Shown here one piece after another: positions 1 to 5,549 of a stretch of DNA of 5,648 nucleotides; position 1 is the stretch's first letter; every line of letters starts with the position of its first letter. The stretch is from Planctomycetota bacterium (lineage in GTDB: Bacteria > Planctomycetota > UBA11346), in assembly GCA_947440715.1 (NCBI GenBank), contig CANETI010000184.1, positions 1 to 5,648 on the forward strand, given 5' to 3'. Made by a program: the position numbers and the translations under genes. The notes below the pieces were generated by a model. The model searched no databases. It was not told where the DNA came from and was given only the letters and a program-made list of their open reading frames with translations.

Positions 1-1
1 A

Positions 2-1312
2 AGTGGTCAGCAACTCAAATCCATGCGTCGTCAATTGCCGCCGGAATTGTTACGTAAATTAGAAGTTGATCCCTTATTCCAAATCATGACGGGTGATCAG
101 CAATGGATTGATCCTTATACCGGCGAAGCGGTTCCCGCGACCCAAGGTCGTTTAGAATCAGCTCGTAATCATTTGATGGAAAATGGTACTTGGCGTGACC
201 GTGAGCCAATGCCAGTCCAACAATTGGAAATTATTCGTTGGCGTATTGATTTAATGCGTTTGTTGCCGGTCGAACCACGTCTGCGCATTTTTGCCCGCGA
301 CGGTCGTTGGCTTAATCCATTTAATGGCGAATTGGTTTCTGATATTGTACGCGAAGAAGGTAAAATTACTTCGCACACCATTACAGCCATGGGTCGCGTT
401 TTAAGTGTCTGTCAAGAAGCGCTCAGTGGTCGATTACTTGATAGCCAAACGTTGTCAGGAAAAATTCAACAATTTGGCATTGGCCGAACCGAAGCGCCGA
501 GTCCTGCCGCGAATCCCAACGCGTTGTCATCAGACATGGCAAAAGCGCGCAACGTGCAGCAAAATATGCTCGCGGATCTGCCCACAGTTGATGGCTATGA
601 TATCGCGGTGCACTTTAAACCACATAGTGGTGTGAGTGGTGATTTCTACGAAGTGATCACCATGAAAAATGGTCATATCATGTTCGTCATCGGCGATGTG
701 AGTGGTCATGGTATGCAGGCAGCGTTGGTGGTCGCGACCGCACTGAAAACATTACGTTTTTTGGCGCGGCAGACGAGCAATATGTGCAATCTGCTTATTC
801 AATTTAATGATGAAATCCGCGCTGATTTATTGCCGGGACAATTCATCACTATTTTTGCCGCCGAATTAGATCCCGTTTCCGGTAGTTTGAGTTGCGTTCG
901 TGCGGGTCACCACTCTGGTTTATTGCTGAGCGCCAATGGCGAAACAGTCTTGCAAAAAGTTGGCAAGACGGGGATGGCAATTGGCTTGGCGGCAGGTCCG
1001 ATTTTCGCTGGAAGCGTCCATGTCGATGTCGTGCATTTACATCCCGGTGATGTGTTGATGCAATACACGGATGGATTAACCGAAGCGATGGATAGCGAAG
1101 GCAATGAATTTGGCGAGTTACAGTTATATTCCAGTTTTTTTGCTCACGCGAATTTGTCGGCACAAGATCTCGTTGATGCCATTGCTGTGGATGTGGTATC
1201 GCATGTTCAGGGCCAATTAGACGACGATTTAACAATTTTTGCTTTGTCGAAGCTGCCCAATGAAGACATGGGTGGAAGTGGTGAATGGGACGGAATTGAA
1301 CAGAAGGGCTGA
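2..1312 (+). CDS. SpoIIE/RsbU-type PP2C serine/threonine phosphatase with duplicated N-terminal W-x-x-P-x-x-G-E module (5' end probably outside the window)
   Basis: Probable cytosolic Mn/Mg-dependent protein phosphatase of the SpoIIE/RsbU branch of PP2C. Characterised members dephosphorylate STAS-type anti-sigma antagonists in partner-switching signalling; the substrate here is unknown. Residues below are numbered from the first ATG at 23. The phosphatase domain spans about 170-411: the A-R-x-V-Q-x-x-M lead-in (175-182), GDFYE (206-210), GDVSGHG (224-230), FITIF (274-278), AGHHSG (294-299), YTDGLTEA (348-355) and DDDLTIF (400-406). The Asp residues expected to bind metal are therefore present (207, 225, 350 and 401/402). 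No membrane segment is visible. The N-terminus holds two copies of a short module, WIDPYTGE (28-35) and WLNPFNGE (96-103), each preceded by a hydrophobic stretch with a conserved Pro. The ATG at 23 has no Shine-Dalgarno site, and the frame is open leftward to base 2 with no stop, so the gene probably starts upstream. Family assignment is firm; start and function of the N-terminal modules are not. Confidence 0.9.
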   Translation, partial: SGQQLKSMRRQLPPELLRKLEVDPLFQIMTGDQQWIDPYTGEAVPATQGRLESARNHLMENGTWRDREPMPVQQLEIIRWRIDLMRLLPVEPRLRIFARDGRWLNPFNGELVSDIVREEGKITSHTITAMGRVLSVCQEALSGRLLDSQTLSGKIQQFGIGRTEAPSPAANPNALSSDMAKARNVQQNMLADLPTVDGYDIAVHFKPHSGVSGDFYEVITMKNGHIMFVIGDVSGHGMQAALVVATALKTLRFLARQTSNMCNLLIQFNDEIRADLLPGQFITIFAAELDPVSGSLSCVRAGHHSGLLLSANGETVLQKVGKTGMAIGLAAGPIFAGSVHVDVVHLHPGDVLMQYTDGLTEAMDSEGNEFGELQLYSSFFAHANLSAQDLVDAIAVDVVSHVQGQLDDDLTIFALSKLPNEDMGGSGEWDGIEQKG

Positions 1313-1327
1313 TCGTGCGCCGTTGGT

Positions 1328-1347
1328 GGTCCCGATTGGGATTTTTT
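1328..1347 (+). terminator. Possible weak intrinsic terminator after the phosphatase gene
   Basis: A short hairpin lies 15 bases after the phosphatase stop. GGTCCC pairs with GGGATT around a GATT loop, giving four Watson-Crick pairs plus two G-U pairs, and the 3' arm runs into a six-T tract. The stem is short, so termination would be partial at best. The position, between this gene and the HAD gene, is where a terminator would be expected. Confidence 0.35.
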
Positions 1348-1393
1348 CGATGAACGTATGGTCATCAGCATTTTTTTAATGAAGTAGTTATTT

Positions 1394-2020
1394 ATGAAGC
1401 GCTTAGCTATTTTTGATCTTGATGGAACGCTGATTGATTCGCGGGCGGATTTGGCTGCATCTGGTAATTATGCGCGTGAAGCCATTGGTTTGCCATCCTT
1501 ACCGTTAGCAACCGTGAGTGGTTTTGTCGGTGATGGCTTAGATAAATTAATTGAACGATTAATTCCTGCGGCGGATAAGCGCGGCGCAGCGAAACATATT
1601 TTTGAAACCCATTATCTTCAGCACTGTTGTGACCAAACTCGCCCCTTCGCTGGCATAGTTGAGACATTAGCGGCCTTACAGGCGCAAGGTTGGATATTGG
1701 CGGTGGCGACCAATAAACCTGGATTATTTACGGAAAAGATCTTGCGTGGGTGTGGAATATTTAATTATTTTAACGAGATCCGTTCTGGCGATGGTGCGCG
1801 TAAACCAGATCCTGGACAATTGCTTGATCTCATGGGATGTACTGGTGCGGTAGCGCAGTATACGTGGATGATAGGTGATCATCATACCGATGTGCGCGCA
1901 GGACAGGCAGCTGGTTGTCGCGTTGCGTTTTGCCTGTGGGGCATGGGGCATCGCGATCAATTATCGGTGGATGCACAAGTCGCATCACCGCAGGAATTAT
2001 TGCTGGCTTTGGCCGCATGA
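1394..2020 (+). CDS. HAD-superfamily phosphatase, phosphoglycolate-phosphatase-like
   Basis: A 208-residue haloacid dehalogenase-like hydrolase of subfamily IA, which hydrolyses phosphate monoesters through a phospho-aspartate intermediate in the cytosol. Motif I is DLDGTLIDS (8-16), with nucleophile D8 and acid/base D10. A helical C1 cap lies between motif I and motif II (roughly 17-85). Motif II is T106-N107, motif III is K137-P138, and motif IV is GDHHTD (161-166) with the Mg-binding acids D162 and D166. The overall pattern is that of Gph-like enzymes, but E. coli Gph is longer (252 residues). The His-His in motif IV replaces the more usual small or polar residues. Substrate cannot be assigned from motifs: phosphoglycolate, pyrophosphate or a sugar phosphate are all possible. 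The ATG at 1394 is preceded by only a weak GAAG at 1381-1384. The stop overlaps the aat start by ATGA, which suggests co-transcription and coupled translation with aat. Confidence 0.88.
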   Translation: MKRLAIFDLDGTLIDSRADLAASGNYAREAIGLPSLPLATVSGFVGDGLDKLIERLIPAADKRGAAKHIFETHYLQHCCDQTRPFAGIVETLAALQAQGWILAVATNKPGLFTEKILRGCGIFNYFNEIRSGDGARKPDPGQLLDLMGCTGAVAQYTWMIGDHHTDVRAGQAAGCRVAFCLWGMGHRDQLSVDAQVASPQELLLALAA

Positions 2021-2628
2021 ACCCGGCGCGCATCGTTGATGCGGATGGATATCCCATAACTCCTGACGTGGTATTAGCAGCCTATCATCATGGGTGTTTT
2101 CCGATGGCCGATGACCGTAATGGTCGATTGCGTTGGTATCGGCCCGCTGAGCGGGCGATTATTACCTGGGATCGCTATCAAGTACCTAAGAGTTTGAGTA
2201 AAGTGGCGCGGAATCGTCAACCGTATCAAATAACTATTAATAAAGATTTTCCTGCCGTCATAGCCGCATGCGCCGAACGCAGCTCCACGTGGATTTCAGA
2301 TGATGTCGAAGCGTTGTACGTTGCTTTGCATCGACTTGGTCATGCACATTCGGTAGAAGCCTACGACGCCGCCGGTGCCTTAGTGGGTGGCTGTTATGGC
2401 TTAGCGATTGGTGGGATATTTTGTGGTGAAAGCATGTTTCATCGTGCGCCAGACGCGTCGAAACTGTGCGTCATGTTTTTGATTGAGCGGCTCCAAGCAA
2501 ACGGCTTCGCACTGTTAGATTGCCAGCAGCAAACACCCCACATGGAGCGCTTTGGCGCATACGTTGTAGATGAATCAACTTACGGGGAATTGCTTGAGCA
2601 ACATGCTGAAGAGCGGCCTTTTCCGTAA
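2017..2628 (+). CDS. aat: Leucyl/phenylalanyl-tRNA--protein transferase
   Basis: Aat transfers Leu or Phe from aminoacyl-tRNA to proteins carrying an N-terminal Lys or Arg, marking them for ClpS/ClpAP degradation in the cytosolic N-end rule pathway. The protein has 203 residues (E. coli 234) and all the family blocks: AYHHGCFPMA (22-31), WYRPAERAII (40-49), HSVEAYD (111-117), GGCYGLAIGGIFCGESMFHR (124-143), ASK (147-149) and LLDCQQQTPH (166-175). E138, D168 and Q170 correspond to the residues implicated in catalysis in the E. coli enzyme. F179-G180-A181 replaces the common L-G-A. The frame is open further upstream to an ATG at 1915, but that would overlap the HAD gene by over 100 bases and add 34 residues with no family match. 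The ATG at 2017, overlapping the HAD stop as ATGA, is the sensible start. No clpS or clpA is in the window. Confidence 0.95.
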   Translation: MNPARIVDADGYPITPDVVLAAYHHGCFPMADDRNGRLRWYRPAERAIITWDRYQVPKSLSKVARNRQPYQITINKDFPAVIAACAERSSTWISDDVEALYVALHRLGHAHSVEAYDAAGALVGGCYGLAIGGIFCGESMFHRAPDASKLCVMFLIERLQANGFALLDCQQQTPHMERFGAYVVDESTYGELLEQHAEERPFP

Positions 2629-2654
2629 CTATTTCGGGTGGTTGGAGTCTGTGC

Positions 2655-2673
2655 GCAACAGGTGGGAGGTTGC
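2655..2673 (+). other. Small hairpin in the aat-prfC gap
   Basis: GCAAC (2655-2659) pairs with GTTGC (2669-2673) around a purine-rich loop that contains GGGAGG. The purine tract looks like a Shine-Dalgarno site, but it is about 40 bases before the prfC ATG, too far to serve it directly. There is no T-run, so it is not a classical terminator. The 80-base gap holds no other feature I can support. Confidence 0.2.
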
Positions 2674-2708
2674 TCACGGCCTAGAGTACCACATGGTTCC
2701 GCCCTGCC

Positions 2709-4355
2709 ATGGCTGACACTCCCACTTCTGCTCCCACTTCGACTGCCCCTGAACTTGCAAACGAAACGGCGCGCCGCCGAACGTTTGCCATTATTGCGCA
2801 TCCGGATGCCGGTAAAACCACGCTAACTGAAAAGCTGTTATTGTACGCGGGCATGTTGCGTACCGCTGGTATGGTAAAAAATCGTAAGACCGGAAAAATG
2901 GCGACCTCGGATTGGATGACGATGGAACAAGAACGCGGTATTTCGATTACCGCTTCGGTCATGCAATTCGAATATAAAGATCATATTATTAATGTGCTCG
3001 ATACACCAGGGCACCAAGATTTTAGTGAAGATACGTATCGTACATTAACTGCGGCTGACAGCGCCATTATGGTGCTGGATGCTTCGAAGGGTGTTGAAAC
3101 GCAAACGCGAAAATTATTTGCGGCTTGTAAATTACGTGGCGTGCCGGTGCTTACGTTTATTAATAAATGCGATTTACCTGGTCGCGATCCGCTGGAACTC
3201 ATGACAGAAGTGGAAGACGTCTTAGGGATTCAAGCCAGTGCCATGAATTGGCCGGTGGGCATGGGGCGTGATTTTGTTGGTGTGGTCGATCGTGCGAGCG
3301 CTGATTTAATTGTGTTTAAGAAAACCGCCGCCGGTGGATCGCAGCGTGCCGCCATGGAACGTGTTGCCCTGAGTTCAGATCAGGCCCAAACATTAATTGG
3401 TGAAGAATTAGCCAAGAAAATGCGCGATGACTTGGAGATGTTGGAAATTGCGGGTAATCCATACAGTCACGAGGCGTTTCGCCGTGGTCAAATTACGCCG
3501 GTATTTTTTGGCTCGGCGCTCACCAATTTCGGCATCGAACCCTTTTATGATGCATTCGTCGATATGGCTCCGGCACCGAGTCCGCGCCAAGCGACGAAAT
3601 TAGATGGCACAGCGGTTACGATTAATCCGATAACGTCTCCGTTTAGTGCCTATGCGTTTAAAATACAAGCGAACATGGATCCTCGGCATCGTGATAGCTT
3701 GGTCTTTGTTCGCATTTGTTCTGGGCGGTTCGAGCGTGATATCGTGGTGAAACATTACCATCGGGGTGCCTTCGTACGCGAGGTGCGATTGTCGCGTCCG
3801 CAAACGTTGGTCGCGCGTGATCGTACGACGCTTGATGTTGCTTATCCTGGGGATGTGGTTGGTTTGGTGAACGCCGGGTTTGCGATTGGCGATACCATTT
3901 TGGCTCAAGGTGGCCCAGCGAAGGATGGTTTTGAGCATGCGCCACTGCCGCAGTTCCCGCCGGAAGTGTTTGCTCGCGTTATGCCGTCGGATTTGACCAA
4001 ACGAAAATCATTCGATAAAGGCATTGTGCAATTAGCCAGTGAAGGAGCGGTTCAGGTTTTGCGTAGTTGGGATAATCCCATGAGCGATCCCTTTATTGCC
4101 GCGGTTGGACGTTTGCAGTTTGAAGTGCTAAAATATCGTCTGAAGGATGAATATAGCGTAGAGGCCGAGATCAATGACCTTCCCTATCAATGTAGTTCTT
4201 GGTTAGTTGGAGAAGTTGATCAATTCAAGCCAACCCATGGCAGTTATTTAGCGAAAGATCATCGCGGTAAGCCGGTGGTGTTGTTCCCTAGCGAGTGGGA
4301 CAAGTCCTATTGCGCTAAGCAAAACCCGCAGCATCAGTTTATAGAAATCTTGTAA
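2709..4355 (+). CDS. prfC: Peptide chain release factor 3 (RF3), translational GTPase
   Basis: RF3 is the class II release factor GTPase that recycles RF1/RF2 from the ribosome after peptide release. It has 548 residues (E. coli 529). The G domain shows the P-loop AHPDAGKTT (30-38), the switch region DWMTMEQERGISIT (68-81), DTPGH (98-102) and NKCD (152-155). FGSALTNFGIEPFYDAF (from about 266) ends the G domain. A beta-barrel domain II follows at roughly 293-405, then the RF3-type C-terminal domain with VGRLQFEV (466-473). The QERGISIT and DTPGHQDFSEDTYRTL patterns separate RF3 from EF-G. The first 20 residues are a Ser/Thr/Pro/Ala-rich extension, about 13 longer than in E. coli. An in-frame TAG at 2682 and the lack of another ATG make 2709 the only good start, yet no Shine-Dalgarno site precedes it. 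It lies 80 bases after aat and may be co-transcribed. A large palindrome follows its stop. Confidence 0.97.
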   Translation: MADTPTSAPTSTAPELANETARRRTFAIIAHPDAGKTTLTEKLLLYAGMLRTAGMVKNRKTGKMATSDWMTMEQERGISITASVMQFEYKDHIINVLDTPGHQDFSEDTYRTLTAADSAIMVLDASKGVETQTRKLFAACKLRGVPVLTFINKCDLPGRDPLELMTEVEDVLGIQASAMNWPVGMGRDFVGVVDRASADLIVFKKTAAGGSQRAAMERVALSSDQAQTLIGEELAKKMRDDLEMLEIAGNPYSHEAFRRGQITPVFFGSALTNFGIEPFYDAFVDMAPAPSPRQATKLDGTAVTINPITSPFSAYAFKIQANMDPRHRDSLVFVRICSGRFERDIVVKHYHRGAFVREVRLSRPQTLVARDRTTLDVAYPGDVVGLVNAGFAIGDTILAQGGPAKDGFEHAPLPQFPPEVFARVMPSDLTKRKSFDKGIVQLASEGAVQVLRSWDNPMSDPFIAAVGRLQFEVLKYRLKDEYSVEAEINDLPYQCSSWLVGEVDQFKPTHGSYLAKDHRGKPVVLFPSEWDKSYCAKQNPQHQFIEIL

Positions 4356-4360
4356 GCTAA

Positions 4361-4522
4361 GAAGCTGTTTTGAAACTCGCGCACGTCGACCGACTTGGTC
4401 TCAAGCGCTCCACCGGCGTTGGAAAAACCTCGAAATAGCTCTGCTATTCCTTCGGCTTTTCCGCCTAAGTGGATGCGCTTGATCCGCTGTGTCGGTCTTG
4501 GCGGGAGTTTCAAAACAGTTTC
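4361..4522. repeat. 162-bp near-perfect palindromic element between convergent prfC and mog, MITE-like
   Basis: The whole stretch is self-complementary about a centre near 4441. The outer arms hold a perfect 14-bp inverted repeat (4365-4378 with 4505-4518), extendable to about 22 bp at each end with two mismatches. Further in, 4401-4408 pairs perfectly with 4475-4482, 4421-4429 pairs with 4454-4462 with one mismatch, and 4432-4439 pairs with 4443-4450 with one mismatch around a three-base loop. The direct repeat CTAAGAA occurs at 4357-4363 and 4522-4528, so TAA or the whole heptamer could be a target-site duplication. No ORF of substance lies inside. This fits a non-autonomous transposable or dispersed palindromic element. 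If transcribed from either side it would form a long hairpin and could act as a boundary or terminator for the two convergent genes. Copy number cannot be judged from one window. Confidence 0.75.
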
Positions 4523-4528
4523 TAAGAA

Positions 4529-5158
4529 TTATTTCGTTTTTGGTCTGAAGGCCTTAATGACATCGTCGTGCGTTTCCAGATACGCCGCGCCAATTAAGTC
4601 GAGACAATAGGGCACGGCGGGAAATACGGCATCGAGGCATTCGCGAATGCTTTTTGGCTTCCCTGGTAAATTAATAATCAGGGATTGCCCGCGAATTCCA
4701 GCGGTTTGCCGCGATAATATCGCTGTTGGTACGTATTGTAATGATGTAGCACGCATTAACTCTCCAAACCCAGGCATCATTTTTTGGCAAACGGCGGTCG
4801 TCGCTTCTGGGGTGACATCGCGTGCCGCTGGTCCTGTGCCTCCAGTGGTCACAATCAGATCGCAGTGTTCCTCATCGCACAATGACCGCAGCGTGCTTTC
4901 AATGGTTGCCTGATCATCATTGATCAGGCGATAGACGTCTGTCCAAGGCGAACGTAAATACGCGCGCATGGTGTCGCGGATAGCCGGTCCGCCTAAGTCT
5001 TGATAAATTCCCGCACTGGCGCGATCTGAAGTAACAACAATGCCAATACGTGCGGCGCGTGGTGCCGAATTAATTTGCTGATGGCTCTGTTGATTAGTGG
5101 GCTGTTCATTTTGCATAGACGGGGTGTAGCTGATTGGGCACAGGAGCAAGTAGGCCAT
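4529..5158 (-). CDS. mog: Molybdopterin adenylyltransferase
   Basis: Mog (MogA) adenylates molybdopterin with ATP to give MPT-AMP, the substrate for molybdate insertion by MoeA in molybdenum cofactor synthesis. The core starts near residue 37 and matches E. coli Mog closely: RIGIVVTSDRASAGIYQD (37-54), NDDQATIE (80-87), TTGGTGPAARDVTPEAT (104-120), MPGFGELMR (128-136), then AILSR, INLPGKPKSI and a C-terminal AFRPK. The acidic residue of the N-D-D-Q block and D114 of R-D-V-T-P correspond to the Asp residues important in the E. coli enzyme. A loop before VPYC is shorter than in E. coli. The first 36 residues, including a Gln/Asn-rich stretch, have no family counterpart. A second Met at residue 15 (ATG at 5116 on the minus strand) is an equally possible start; neither has a Shine-Dalgarno site. 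The gene converges on prfC, and its stop abuts the palindromic element. No other cofactor gene is visible here. Confidence 0.94.
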   Translation of the reverse strand: MAYLLLCPISYTPSMQNEQPTNQQSHQQINSAPRAARIGIVVTSDRASAGIYQDLGGPAIRDTMRAYLRSPWTDVYRLINDDQATIESTLRSLCDEEHCDLIVTTGGTGPAARDVTPEATTAVCQKMMPGFGELMRATSLQYVPTAILSRQTAGIRGQSLIINLPGKPKSIRECLDAVFPAVPYCLDLIGAAYLETHDDVIKAFRPKTK

Positions 5159-5270
5159 GCGTGTGGATCATTTTTCCACGCTTGGGATTGACAGTTTCCA
5201 ATAGCGGTCTACGTCAGCGCTCGTGATCCGAGGTAGTCGATTAGACTGCTCTTCAGGCATCGTCACCCAT

Positions 5271-5288
5271 CAGTCCCGCAGGGGGCTG
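5271..5288 (+). other. GC-rich hairpin in the leader of the small acidic ORF
   Basis: CAGTCCC (5271-5277) pairs with GGGGCTG (5282-5288) around a GCAG loop, giving seven pairs including one G-U. An outer CAC/GTG extension is possible across a four-base bulge. It lies about 67 bases before the small-ORF start in a region with no other gene, so it may be a structured 5' leader. There is no T-run. I do not recognise a known riboswitch class. Confidence 0.3.
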
Positions 5289-5299
5289 GTGTTCATCAT

Positions 5300-5325
5300 A
5301 ACCGCTGTTACGAACCGCTAACCGC
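5300..5325. repeat. Three AACCGC direct repeats upstream of the small acidic ORF
   Basis: The hexamer AACCGC occurs at 5300-5305, 5313-5318 and 5320-5325; the first two copies continue as AACCGCT. The spacing is 13 then 7 bases, which is not a regular helical period. It could be a regulator-binding cluster in front of the small gene or simple local duplication. No regulator can be named. Confidence 0.25.
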
Positions 5326-5341
5326 ACGTCAGCTTTAATAG

Positions 5342-5347
5342 AAGGAG
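5342..5347 (+). promoter_or_regulatory. Strong Shine-Dalgarno site of the small acidic ORF
   Basis: AAGGAG stands seven bases before the ATG at 5355, which is close to ideal spacing. It is the best ribosome binding site in the window, clearly stronger than those of the HAD gene, prfC or mog. It is the main reason for choosing this reading frame over the overlapping frames. Confidence 0.7.
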
Positions 5348-5354
5348 TCCGTTC

Positions 5355-5519
5355 ATGGGCATGGCAGAGGACATTATCAAACTCATTAAAAACGAGGGTT
5401 TCAAGATCAACGAAGCAATCCGGGACGCCCTGGATGAATTCGTCGATGTCGTCGATGAAGAAAACGAAGACATGGATGAAAACCTCGAAGATGAAGAAGA
5501 GGAAGAAAAAGAAGAATAA
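5355..5519 (+). CDS. Small, very acidic protein of unknown function (54 residues)
   Basis: I do not recognise this protein. It begins MGMAEDIIKLIKNEGFKINE and has two parts. Residues 1-33 could form an amphipathic helix with regularly spaced Ile, Leu, Phe and Val. Residues 34-54 are almost entirely Glu and Asp, with only two Lys-free hydrophobics (M40 and L44) and one Lys. No signal peptide or membrane segment is visible. A second ATG at 5361 (residue 3) is a less well spaced start. The AAGGAG site at 5342-5347 supports real translation. The gene is divergent from mog, with a leader of about 195 bases between them. Its TAA (5517-5519) lies inside a 10-bp perfect stem, and the frame stays open after it to the window end. 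The acidic tail suggests interaction with a basic partner or cations, but that is inference. The overlapping Lys-rich and Phe-rich frames are read as shadows of the repeated GAA/GAT codons. Confidence 0.6.
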   Translation: MGMAEDIIKLIKNEGFKINEAIRDALDEFVDVVDEENEDMDENLEDEEEEEKEE

Positions 5520-5535
5520 GTATTTCTTATTCTTC
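5511..5535. terminator. Perfect 10-bp inverted repeat over the small-ORF stop; possible leftward terminator
   Basis: GAAGAATAAG (5511-5520) and CTTATTCTTC (5526-5535) are exact reverse complements around a five-base loop, and the stop codon TAA lies in the left arm. On the plus strand no T-run follows, so it is not a standard terminator for the small ORF. Read on the minus strand, the stem is followed by TTTTTC and a pyrimidine-rich tract, the layout of an intrinsic terminator for a transcript arriving from the right. The stem is A/T-rich, so strength is uncertain. Confidence 0.4.
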
Positions 5536-5549
5536 GTCGACATGCGCAA

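Noticed and set aside
1350..1379. Nine-codon ORF (MNVWSSAFF) before the HAD gene, considered as a leader peptide
   Set aside because: There is no Shine-Dalgarno site, no run of regulatory codons and no attenuator structure after it.
1915..2016. Longer start for aat at 1915
   Set aside because: It would overlap the HAD gene by more than 100 bases and add residues with no counterpart in the Aat family. The ATGA overlap start is better.
4395..4610. Plus-strand frame of 71 residues running through the palindrome into the mog 3' end
   Set aside because: It lies mostly in the inverted repeat and antisense to mog, has no ribosome binding site and no recognisable motif.
5188..5193. Perfect TTGACA, considered as a -35 box for the small acidic gene
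   Set aside because: No acceptable -10 hexamer lies 16 to 18 bases downstream, and the distance to the ATG is about 160 bases, so a promoter is not supported.
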